A stretch of 64,000 nucleotides of DNA, from the NCBI GenBank assembly GCA_963969365.1, contig OZ017749.1:1116001-1180000 (forward strand). Reading direction: 5' to 3'. Source of the DNA: Asterochloris sp. CNOR1 (taxonomy: Eukaryota; Chlorophyta; Trebouxiophyceae; Trebouxiales; Trebouxiaceae). The notes below the pieces were generated by a model that saw only the letters and a list, made by a program, of their open reading frames with translations, was not told the DNA's origin and did no database searches. Shown in pieces: positions 1 through 10,548 of this stretch. Position 1 is the first letter of the stretch. The number at the start of each line of letters is the position of its first letter. Position numbers and translations under genes: made by a program.

Positions 1-3000
1 TCCTACCCATGGCCAGGCCCTCTGCATCGCTCTCTTCAGCATGGGAGGTCTCAGAGGGCGTGATGGATACCCCTCCATACTTTTGCAACATTACCTCCTC
101 AGCCAGGCGAAGGGACCGCTGAGTGGTGATTTTGCTGGGCTCTGGCATCTCTGCATCATGAAAGGTGCTCTTGCTCCTGCTCCGCTGCACCTGCAGCCAC
201 ACAGGCAAGCTTGTCATCGGGCAGGGGCTTGAAAGTGGCTGTGAGACCAATCGGTAGAAGTTGCTGCAGGGCAGGCAAGCTTCTGGCAAGGAACGTCACA
301 TGACAATCTGCAGGCTCCACATGGCATTTGTTGATGGATGACATATGCCAGTATTGCCAGACATTGGCAGGACAGTTGGCATGTAGTTGGCAAGACCTCA
401 TAGGGACCACTGCTGATGCCCACAAATGCACCTGTCCAGCAGCGAGGCCTCCGTGCGCGGCAATCCCCACTGGACTCTCTCCCTGTTCGCCACCCAGTTC
501 CTCAACGTTCTGCAGCTGCATGTGCTGCCCCCGCAGCTTGACAGCATCGGCGCCTGTGGATGCATCGATACTGGTTCGCAGCTCCTCCTCCAAAGAGCGG
601 GTGGGGCCGCGCTTCATCATGGCTGCCAGGCCTACTGTGACCTGCAAGTGGAGCACACACTGGTGCTGCAGACTGCACACCATCCTCCTACAGCAGGCAG
701 ACATATCATCCCTGTGAGCTGCTCTATCATCTCAGCAGCCTGGCCTGCCTTTGTGCCCTGGTGGGGAGAATTTGTGAACAGAAATGATGTTCCATGGCAG
801 CCAGCTGAAACAGCCCCCTGCAGGTGGAGGCAGCCTAAACAACATCTCAGGCACCACACGCGGCTGACACCTCCGAAGGTGGACGCAGCCTGCACCTGGT
901 CTTCCAGCCCTTCATGACTTGCTTATCGGTCAGGCCATGCCTGGGAGGCTGTTGAGCTCATACAGGAGCCCAGCCCACCCTGACCATGCACAGGGAGCCC
1001 ACTTGACTGAGGCTGAGGCAATCTGAAAGAGACAACAGCAGCTGCCGGACCACTTCGTCATCGAGTGGGTACCAGCAGCACATCAAGGAAGCCCACCTGG
1101 CTGAGGCTGATCCCCCTAGAGATGGAGGCAGCCTGCACCTTATCGTCCAGCCCCGCATACTTGGCCCGATAGGGCGCAGAGGGGCTGGCTTCGCAGCCTG
1201 CTCCTGGCCCGCTAGCCCCAGCCTCCATACCTGCAGTGCCATCAGTCACGGCAGGCCCGGCACTGTCAGATACCATGCCATGAGGCTCTGCAGCCGCCTG
1301 GGCAGCTGCTGCCTGCTGAGCTCTTTCTCTCTGCTGGCGCTCTGAAGCAGGGAGGGACAGCAACCTCAGCAGTGGGTGGACCCTGTGCAGCTGTTCAAGC
1401 CTGGCTGAGAGTGTCAAGCGGGGGAGCAGACTGGGCCAGCTGCTAAGTCAGGAAATTCCAAGCATGTCACGTGTCTAGGGATGCCGGCAGGGGCACCCAG
1501 CAGGATCAAGGACATCCCTCCCCACACCTGTGAAGCATTCGGCAGCAGCTTCCTGTCAGAAAGGCACACCTGCGACAGAGGCGGCCTTGCTGGTGTGAAT
1601 AGGCTTGAGCCTGGCCAGGTCACTGTGCAGGTCTCCTGCGGCCGCAAAGGCTGCTGCTGCCGCCGCCTCGGAACTCTCCTGCGGGAGGCGTGGAGGGGCA
1701 GCTGGCTCTGCCTGACCTGCAGGCAGACACAGCGCCACCCTCTTGGCCACTTTGCAATGATGGCTGTCCTGCACAGGCGCTCGTCACATACAGTGAACCA
1801 TTCACTTCAAGTGTCAGGGAGGCCTCCTTCTGTGACGCTGCTAGTGAGCAGCTGCATGGGCAGCTTGGTGACGCCACCATATGCAGGGAATGCCAGCTTA
1901 TGGGAGAGGTGCAGACTGTGCTGCAGTTTGCCTGCAGCATCCAGTGGTGCAGCATCGCCATGACTTGAAGTTTGAGTACAAGCCTGCAGTGTGCTGCCAG
2001 ACCCCCAGCTTGTTGTGGGGCCCTGCTGCAGCAAATTGCACACCCCGCTGAGCAGTGTGCCAGCCTCAGCCCGCTCTTCTGCACTGAGGCACTGCCTGTG
2101 CATGCTTGTCCAGACAGGGACGTCAGACCCACTTGGGGTGTCAGGCGCTGCCTGTGCAGCACTTGGGCGGGGCTGGGTACGTTGCATCTGCTCTGACTCC
2201 AGCAGCTGATGCAGATGCTCCGCCTTCCTGCGTACCTCCTGCATGCAAAGACACCAAACAGATGTCCCGCAGCCAGCTTGCAAATGCCCGACAGTCAGCT
2301 GCTGCAGGCGCGCTGTTTGCCTGCACACCTGTCCTGCAGGCAGGACAAGCATTACCTGCATTGCTGAACTCCAGGCACAACAGGCACCCAATTACCACAG
2401 GCATCGTGACTTTGGGCCAGCAGCCAGGTTGCTGCCCAGCAGCCGCACTCCTGCAGCAGAGCCTCACTGACGCAGCCCAGCGCAGTGCAGGTGCGGCGGA
2501 CTTGGACGCAGCAGCAACGCAACAGATATCAACAGCCGCCCTTAGCACAGGCGCTGCCCCTCAGCGTATCATCTGCACAGGGATTGCAGAGACACATTGG
2601 AAGCACCAGCCATGGGGACAGCCGGCAGCTTACTCCTGCCACCTCTTTACACCACACAGCAGTGGCATAGGTGAGCCTTCTGAACCCAGGGCCATTGCAG
2701 ATATGCACACTGTCCTGGCCCCTGCTTACCCTCTGCCGCTACCACGTCACCTGCAGTGTTGTGCTTGCACCCAGGCACACATGCACCCGGCACAGTGGCA
2801 GCCCAGCAGATTGCCTCTGCCACCTGATCATGGTGCACAGCGCAACCTCTCTGATGGGCATGTACAGCACCCCCAGCAGGCATGCATCCTTTACGAGGCC
2901 CAGCACCTCACCGTTGCCACCTCCTTGTCCTTCGCAGCACTGCTCCTGGTGACGCAGCCATCTTCACGGCCGGCACGCGCATGCAGAGGCACGGTGCTTA

Positions 3001-4496
3001 CGGCAGCAGCCCCACCTCTGCAACCTCCTTGTCCCGCACAGCATTGGCCTCTGTCACAGCCCTCTTGATGCCATCCATCATCCCATAGCTGCGCATGCTG
3101 CTGGGCAGCATGGTGGTGGCCAGCTTGTGGGACTCCTGCCTCCTCAGGCCGCCGGGGCCCTTCCCGCTGACAGAGCGTGCCAGCGGCTGGCGCTGGACTG
3201 TGCTGGAAGGCCATGAGCTGCTGGCCTCTGCTGGCTCGTCTGGCTCTATTGGCGCACCTGCAGGTAGTGTCTGCAATGTTTGCATGAGCAAACATCTCAG
3301 AGGACCGCCAGCGCTAGACTGTGCTTGGGGGTTAACAGCAGGACATAGGTGGCACGGGCCCTGTCAGCTCACCTGGCTGCAGGCGCACCTGCAAGCAGTT
3401 TTTGCACACAGAATCAGCAGAGAGGATATGGCGGCAGTGGTGTGTCTTCTGAGCGCGCCGCAAAGTAAGTCTGGTCGCCCCGCATGAGTGTCACGGGCAG
3501 GGGAGGCCTCTTCGACCTGAGGGGCTCACAGGGGTTTGCTAAAGTAGCAGCTGGACAACGCCCAAGACTTGCAATGCCAGTGGCAGGTAGGCCTGAACAG
3601 TCTGAGTCCTAGGGAGCACTGCGCTGCACTGACAGCACCGACCGTGCCATCCACTCGCTGAGACTCATCCATCTGCAATCACCTGCCAATGTCTCTGCTG
3701 CCAGTCTGCCGGCATTGCTCTTGCCCCGCTGCAGCTTCAAGGCCGTAAGAAAGGCCTCGGCCTCGGCCACCGAGCTCTTCCCGCGCTGCAGGGGGGCCCC
3801 TGAGTGAGCAACTCTGCCGTGCAGGGCCAGTCTGCCTGGCCCCGCAGCGCTGTGCTGGCCTTGCTGCAGCCCAGGGGAGGCTGCAGGCTCATCAGCCTCC
3901 TCCCCTGCCACTGCAGCTGCACTGCCGCGGCCCCGCTGCATCGTCTGCGCCAACGCCTCAGCCTGCTTGACGGCCACCCTGCTGAAGCTGCGCCTTGCTG
4001 TCAGGCCCCTCTGGGGCCTGCCATTCCCCTCCTGGGCGGCAGAGCCCTCCCCGCTGCTACCTCTGCCAGAGGCAGCTGGCGCAGCAGGCTCCTGCTGCCC
4101 AGCGGCGGCTGTTTCTGAAGCCACAGCGTCCGGGTCTGACCCATCCTCAATGTGGGGACCCACTGCAGTGCTTCGCCCCCGCTGCAGCTCCCGAGCGAAG
4201 GCCTCCGCCCGCTCCGCGGCACTGTTCCTGCTTCGCTGCAAGGGGCTGCCTGCAGTGGCTGCAGCGGCTGCGGCCAGCTGGGCTGCATTGCTTCGTCCCC
4301 GCAGCAGCATCTGGCGCTCAGCCAGTGCACTAGCATTGCTGGCATCCCGTCGCAGAGTGCTGCGCATGTCGACTGAGCGCATGCTGGTACTCATCTGACT
4401 TGTGCCCTCAAGCTTGTCTGCCTGCAGGTGGCGCTTCATTGTAGGTTTGTTGGAGCCAATTTGTATAGCCCAAGCAAGTGGGGCGAGAAGACACAT
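1..4496 (-). CDS. Multi-exon protein with LQRG(K/R)S repeats, 3' part beyond window
   Basis: I do not recognise this protein. Coding-like segments on the minus strand lie near 4496-3685, 3291-3010, 2240-1640, 1400-1100, 650-440 and 165-5. The last ends in a GTAGGA donor at the window edge, so the gene continues to the left. The first exon has an ATG at 4496 (or 4439) and carries at least five copies of a short motif, LQRG(K/R)S followed by N/S/T-A, spaced by Ala/Glu-rich helical stretches. This suggests a repeated basic, phosphorylatable peptide. Later exons are Gln/Glu/Ala rich, with pieces such as RSLEEELRTSIDAS and TTQRSLRLAEEVMLQKYGG, and look helical. No catalytic domain is visible. Exon borders are approximate. 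Strand and existence are well supported by long Ser/Ala/Glu-rich frames with good splice sites; function is unknown. Confidence 0.6.
2630..3060 (-). repeat. Degenerate ~95-bp array echoing an exon edge
   Basis: The segment encoding NAVRDKEVAEVG (plus positions about 3006-3055) recurs in degenerate form near 2912-2960, 2796-2860, 2725-2770 and 2630-2670. Each copy keeps a plus-strand pattern like cacctccttg followed by cacagc. Spacing is about 85-105 bp. The copies lie inside the gene, in what would be intron sequence or alternative exons. Confidence 0.6.
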
Positions 4497-5007
4497 GCAG
4501 GATGCAAGTCGTGCGCAGGGCAGAGACAGAAACAGTGCCAGATATTGTGCACTCAGGCAGCTGGCCTGCAGGTCAGGCGTATATCAGGCAGGATGTGCAT
4601 GCTGCACAGGCAAGCAGAGATGTGCAGCAAGACAAGCAGAAAGATCAGTGCAGAATGGAGCACACTGGGATGCTGCTGGCCAGTCGCTGCAGAGCTGAAG
4701 ACAGCAAGTCCTCCTCATGATGAGGTGAAGCCTCTGCGCCTGAGCGAGATGCCATGCGCGAAGGCAAGCTCCTGCAGTCCATGCAGAAAGCAGGGTGGCC
4801 TTGCAGGGCCACTGCAGACTGTAGAGAGCAGGCCCCAGTCCGGATGGTCCCACCTTTGAGCGCTCTCGTCAAGGGGGCCTTGTGAAGCTGAGAAAGCCAC
4901 ATTGCGAGCAGGTCTCACGCCTGGTGCTGTCGCTGCACCATCTGCCATAGCGTCAGATGCTGCCGTGCGCTGATGTAAAAGTTGTCTGGTAGCCCAATGA
5001 TGTTGAC
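4497..5007. other. Intergenic stretch
   Basis: No convincing exon is visible on either strand. It lies upstream of the minus-strand repeat-protein gene and downstream of the histidine phosphatase gene, so it should hold the promoter of the former and the 3' end signals of the latter. Confidence 0.4.
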
Positions 5008-6245
5008 CTAGCTAGTAACGTTGTTAGTAACGTGTGCAAAATGTGGGAAGCTGTCAACTTCAACTTCACCCTCCGGTCTGGGCCCCACCTGCAGCAGCAT
5101 GATGATGAGTTGCAGGTGGCGCTCACACAAGCTGATCAGCGTAAAGTTGCTCTGACCAGCTGCATCTGCTAGACACCCTACACCCTCCAGATGGCCTGTG
5201 CTCCCCCAGTCTACAACTGCCCATCTACCAGCTTCAATGTGGAGAGTATTGATTGCGCAATTTGCCTGCAGCGTGGCCCAAACATGACTGCTCGCAGCTG
5301 CACGGCTTGATCGGCGGTTGCAGACCACCATAGGGATGCAGGAGATGAACAGCGGCTGCAGCATATGTTCACCTCCTTGCGAGCATTACTGTGCCCAACA
5401 GCATGCCGATAGCAAGCATGCAGCACACCGCCATGCGACACCAGCAGCAAGCGTTGACCTGCAAATGGAGAAGCTTATTCCTCACAACTTGGAATTTGTG
5501 TGTAAGCAGCACTGCGGCCAGCACATCATCAATATACTTGGGGAAACTGACCTGGGTGCTTTGCTACAATGCTATTGATGGCCTCGACCACACGTTGCTC
5601 AAGCTGGAAGACACTTTCACCACCCTGCAGCAGGCAATGCGGCAAGGCCTTTACAGAGTCAGCAGCAAGCTGAGCTCCACTGTCGGCAGTCCAACATGCA
5701 GATATGTACACAACTGCCAGTCGCACCTCTAAAGTGACATCTGGACCAGGCATCCGAAAAGCAGCATAGGCTTGGGGCTGCAGCTGTGCTGCCTCCAGCA
5801 AAGTGAGGCCTTGCAGGACGCCTAGATTTCTCTCTTGGAGCCTGCTGTCTATGATGATCTGAGGACACAGGGAGCACTGCATGATACAGAGCACCGCTGA
5901 GCAGAGAGCTCACAAGATGAGGGCCTTGCAAGGCCTCACCGCCACACCAACAGCTTCAGCTATAATCTCTGCTGTCCCTAAAGCCCTTGCTAGAGTGCTG
6001 CTGTAGATAGCATCGAACTCCTGACATTTAAGAACAGAAGCTACCTGCAGAGGCAATAGCGAGTGTGATGCCCATATTGCTGCCCTACATTGCGAATGAG
6101 TAGCCCTGTTCAGGACAGCACACACTGCTGCTGCCTGCTGCCGGCCTCTCTCGGTGAGGTGTGGATCACTGGGGCTCTGGCCCTGCAGTCTTCCCTCACA
6201 GTTCCAAATACTCTCGCCATGTCTCACAAGCACCACCTGGGTCAT
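5008..6245 (-). CDS. Histidine phosphatase, phosphoglycerate mutase superfamily
   Basis: The ATG at 6245 opens MTQVVLVRHGESIWN, the RHG signature with the phospho-acceptor histidine. Following exons give FDAIYSSTLARALGTAEII (near 6000), RLQERNLGVLQGLT (near 5840), GESVFQLEQRVVEAINSIV (near 5600), LLVSHGGVLHACYRH (near 5440, the second catalytic histidine) and NCAINTLHIEAGRWAVVDWG with GHLEG (near 5250). These are the blocks, in order, of the cofactor-dependent mutase and phosphatase family, and the length of about 250 residues fits. The substrate cannot be told from sequence; plant relatives act on phosphoserine, on sugar phosphates or as 2-carboxy-D-arabinitol-1-phosphatase. The first intron could use acceptor CTGCAG or the TAG four bases later; only the latter keeps the frame I read. 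The stop at 5008 assumes the last exon reads through. Confidence 0.85.
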
Positions 6246-7113
6246 GGACTTGATTGCTTTGCTGGCGCCCTCTGCACTGCTAATGGTCAGAGATCAGCCT
6301 CAGGCAGAGGAGGCTGGCCATTGTGGTGAATTTGCAGTGGGGGTACCTGACGAATGTGCTATGCGCTTCTGTCTGCTGTCTCAAGCCCTCATGTACATGT
6401 GAAAGGCAGAGATTAATCGCGTGTCCCGAAAGTCTGAAGGCCACTCCTATTGACAGGTGGGAAGTGATTAGCTGCCAGTCCGTCGCTCTTCTGGCTGGTC
6501 ACTCAGTGGCAGGCGTCCTTGGCCTCCAAAAAAATCCTTGTTTCCTCCAGGGCAAGGAAATGGTCTACTTGTTTTCTTGCATACACCCGCTAAGTCACAG
6601 ACAAATGCCGAAAGCCTCATCCTGTGCAATTGTCAGTGGCTGAGCCCAGTGTTGCATTACTTGTCAGAGCATGCTGGCGCCCCTTTTTGTCTTAGTGCTG
6701 TTTCCAGGTGTCATTGGGGGTTATACGCTGAGCCAATGTAGGCGTTATTGTCAGGAGTCTGGAGTAACACAACATCATGACCTGGTAAATCACATCTGCA
6801 GATCAGAAATGCTATCACAGGCATGGACGATTGTTGACAACATCCAAATGCTGTGATCAGCGTTTGAGCCATTGATTCTGATTGCAGCGCGAGGAATGGC
6901 TTCTCCATCGTGCATTCATCTCTGCTTCACAAGCAATTTGCATGCTTTGTCAAAATTGGCTGCCAAATGGCGACCATTGTGAGCAGGCTTGTTGAAGAGT
7001 GTGAGGGGAGCAGGCACATTGGCCAAGCAACTCCTGCGCTTGGTCTGACATCACTGCTGCTGCCATGAGCACCATACGCTGCGTGAGACACAGGCTGCTG
7101 AGGGATGGTTGCA
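6246..7113. other. Intergenic stretch
   Basis: This stretch lies between the start of the phosphatase gene and the 3' end of the mTERF gene, both on the minus strand. It is locally AT-richer than the genes, and I see no exon with coding character in it. It should contain the phosphatase promoter. Confidence 0.45.
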
Positions 7114-10100
7114 TCACCTGCGCTGCCTGAGAGCGAGCCGCTCTGCAAAATGTGACTGGAAGGATTCAAAATGAGACATGCTGGTGCGCGCGGCCTGCTT
7201 GACAAACTGTTCGTCTGACATTTTGTAGTGATTGAGCCGCAGCGGATGAAGCGCCTCAGCTCGCACAACCTGCAGGTACCTATGCCTAGGCATAATCCTG
7301 CGGCCAGCGTGAAGAGGGTCAAGAGTTGCTGGCCTCTGGCCATTGCACTGTAGTGCATCTGCAGTCCCAAGCACGTGTGCAGCAGGCAAACACGCCACCA
7401 CCAAACTTGCCCATTTGGCAGCGTTAGATTACGAGGAGCAGCAGTCATGAGGAGCGATTTCTGACCTCTTATAAGCTGACCCACCTCTGATACAGTGACA
7501 GTGAGAAGTAGGCTGGGAAAGTGCAGATGCTCTTGACAGAGCCGCCCAGCTCGTTCAGCAGGTATCGGTACTTGGGCTGCAAGTTTGCCTCGATGTCCAG
7601 GCAAAGCAGCTGGGGCAGGCGTGCTACGGCCAGGACAACCTCTTCTGAGCTCATCCCAATGCGCTGGAGGAACTCTAGCCTCTCCTCCATGCAGTCAGTG
7701 CTGTAGTGCAGAATCTGCAGGCCATCCTGGACTACATGGGTTACGTCTCCCCTGAAATGAGCAGTGGAGTGCTAGATGTGCAAGCAGAGTGCTAGATGAC
7801 AAACAATGTCTACAGGATTGCACAGCCCACACAGAGATAGTTGTCAGCTGGGCAGCCCCAGCCTGACACAGATTGAAGTCTGACAGCATGTGGCTTTCAT
7901 GCAATGCCAAGTGGCGGCACAGCCTTGCATGCTCTGGTCTCTCACCTGAGGATGCGCCACAGTAACCTTTGCCAACTGCTCCTGGGACAGCCCCAGCGCT
8001 TCCAGAAACTCAACACGCTCCACCAAACCGTCCTCCGACAGGCTAAGGACCGCAGGGGACCTGCAGAGTGAAGCAAGAGCGGGCATGGCAGCAACAATAT
8101 TGACCTGTCTTGAGGGCCATTGAGCGCTGTGAGTGGGTGCTCTGACAGACCAGCATGCAGTCAGGCAAACTGTCCATCTGACAGCACCCAGCTCTTGCAT
8201 TCTGGCAGCTGGGAGGCTCAAGCCATCACTTTGCCAGGCAGAGAGCAGGACGCACCGTGTGAGCACTTTGCCAATGGACTCCTCTGGCACACCGCAGCGT
8301 GCTGTCAGGATGCCCACAAGCTTGGCAGCAGAGTCTGCATTGCGCGTCAGGGTGCGGGGCGCCCGCTGAGCCAGCTGCATCAGATGCCAGTCCAGGGTCA
8401 GTAGCTGATGTCTGTGGCTGACACAGGCCTGACGCAGGTCAGGCCATGGGAAGAAAGCTGGCACTATGTCAAAGGGGCAGCTGTCCGTGCTGCCATGGGC
8501 TTTGTCAGATTGCTGCTGTGGTGCCCCACTCTAGATCCTGAAACCATTGCGCCACGCAATGTCTCAACTTGTGCAGGTGCATGATACGCAGTGACCATAG
8601 GTCATCCTCCAGCAATACAGGGCAGCCCTCCAACCCAGCCCCTTCTGGTCCAGGCCCTTTGCTGTAGGACATCTGACGTCCTTGTGTCATGCAGGCGACC
8701 ACCAGCCACGATGTTACTCTGTCAGCCCTGCATGCTCTGTGTCTAGACATTTGATCAGACAGCAGGCAGCCTGACTGGCAGACTGACTAGCAGACTGACT
8801 AGCTCTGTGACTTGGAGCAAACTGTAGGCAGCCCACCTTGCACAACTCCTCCTTGGTCAGCCCATGCTGCCTGAGAAAGTTGATGCTGGGCCGCAGGGAG
8901 CGCTCGATCTTGAAGTCCAGCACCATGGGGTACTTTCTCAGCACCTTGACCAGGTGCTCATTGGAAAGCCCCAGCTCCTGCTGCAAGAAGACGAGCTTGC
9001 CCTTTATGGTGTTGGCTGTTGAGGCAAACACCTGGGGCCGCGTCTGCATGAGGCGTCTGAAGTCTGCTGCCTTGAAGCCCACATTGTGCAGCAGGGAGGC
9101 CTGCAGAAGGGGGACTGCACTCCATGAGGGCTGCTGCCTGGCGGTCGATGAGTGTGCAGCAGGGCAGCAGGCAGGAGGGAGGCCCCCCCAAAGCAGCGCA
9201 GTGCTGCGGGACCATACATTAGCAGACTGCACATGATATGTGGGTCCCAGCAACGCATTGATGATGTTGCAGGTGCAATGGTCATGCAGGTGCTGACCTG
9301 AGGGTGCCAGTGAGGCTTCAACTCGAAGGCCTCCTGGTATCGCTCAAATAGTGAGGCAGCCATGAGCCCCTCCTCGATGTCCACAGCTAGCCAGTCAGCT
9401 GTGGCCTGCAGCACCAGGACATATACAGTTGCAAACAATGCTGACATAACTGTCGTATGGCCCAGTAAAGCTGCAGAGACGTAAACATATTCATGGCAGC
9501 CCTGGAAGAAATGCAATAACAACCTGCTCATATGCGTCTGGCTGGCGAGCAGGGAACAGCTCTGGAGCCAGGCAGAAATGACTATTCACCAGGACGCCAC
9601 GACGGCACGCTTGACAAACAGCAGTCTCGTAGTCCAGGCCAGGTGCCCTCGGCATGAAACGGCTTGGCTTATGCTGACCTTCCAGTCCCGCTGCGTCATC
9701 TGCTTGGTGGAGCCCTGCAGCTTGGGTGGCACCCGCGGCTGTGCAGCTGTGCGGGAGGCTGTCCGCTGGCGGGCGGAGCCAGCGCTGCCCTCAAGCGGGG
9801 CCCCTGTGTGGTCCACAAGACCCGGATGCTGCTTATCTGAGGGCACCTGGGAGGCAGCCTTGCGCTTGAAAGAGCTGGTGCGCTCCATCAAGGCCTGTTG
9901 CTGCCTGTCTGCTGGCTCCAGAAAAGCCTGGCTGGTGGCTGTGCGGTGCACCAGCCTGGCCCCTGCAGGTGCAGGGGGCTGGTGCCCAGCCACGCGCCTG
10001 TGGGTGGCTGGCTGCGCAGTGCGATCCCCAGCGATCCGGCTTGTGCTGGCATGCCGAGAGCTGTCAATCCTCGCAGCCAGCTGTTGGTTCAGATCTGCAG

Positions 10101-10179
10101 TGGGCGACTGCAGGGGCAGCAGAGCCACTGCTGCTGTTTCAAAAGCTAACCAGCATGGGCCAGACACTTCAGTTGGCAA
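7114..10179 (-). CDS. mTERF-domain organellar protein
   Basis: A minus-strand multi-exon gene for a mitochondrial transcription termination factor (mTERF) family protein, which binds nucleic acid in mitochondria or plastids. Tandem mTERF helical repeats are clear: LHNVGFKAADFRRLMQTRPQ with the next block ending LVKVLRKYPMVLDFKIERSL (8850-9090), then RVEFLEALGLSQEQLAKVTV (near 7980), then RLEFLQRIGMSSEEVVLAVA (near 7660). The C-terminus has MPRHRYLQ and MSDEQFV, typical of the family end, with a stop at 7114. The N-terminal exon (about 9650-10105) is Ala/Gln/Arg/Ser rich, as expected for an organelle targeting region. The true start is unresolved: the frame is open up to 10179, and another open segment lies at 10225-10446, but neither has a 5' ATG. 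The first in-frame ATG is at 9888. The gene is head-to-head with BBS9. Confidence 0.88.
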
Positions 10180-10446
10180 GCGACATGACCCTGAATCACC
10201 TGTGCAGTGCCCAGCATTCCCCTGTCACCCCACCAGGCTGTCTACCAACCTGTGGCTTGGGGCACTTGTGCCCAGCTCGACCTGTGAGGCTGCTGAGTAC
10301 CTCAATGCTGGACCAGGTCTGGACCAGGTCTCTGCCACCCCTCTGCCACTAATCGTACAGCCGCGGTGCTTGGGCAACAACGCTGTCGTCGTTCTGGCGG
10401 CCTTGGAACTGAAACCACAAAACGAAAACAACTGAGTTCCAGTCAA

Positions 10447-10548
10447 TCAACTGTCATGTTGCCCATGGCGGCAGCTGCTCTGTGAGGAGCGGCTGGATCC
10501 GGTGTCCTGTGGCAGCGGCCTCCCGCCCGAGACCTTTGCCTGCCTGGC
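10447..10548. promoter_or_regulatory. Short divergent promoter, mTERF / BBS9
   Basis: About 100 bp separates the last open mTERF 5' segment from the BBS9 start codon, so both genes probably share this bidirectional control region. No specific box was recognised. Confidence 0.35.

Noticed and set aside
2106-3068. 320-codon open frame on the plus strand
   Set aside because: It runs across minus-strand exons and the repeat ladder, is low in complexity and shows no domain.
9578-10435. 285-codon open frame on the plus strand
   Set aside because: It lies opposite the mTERF N-terminal exons, has no family features, and its composition is that of an antisense shadow of an Ala/Gln-rich exon.
10225-10446. 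N-terminal targeting exon for mTERF
   Set aside because: The frame looks like a leader and could splice in phase, but it has no ATG and an upstream stop, so it was not added to the gene model.
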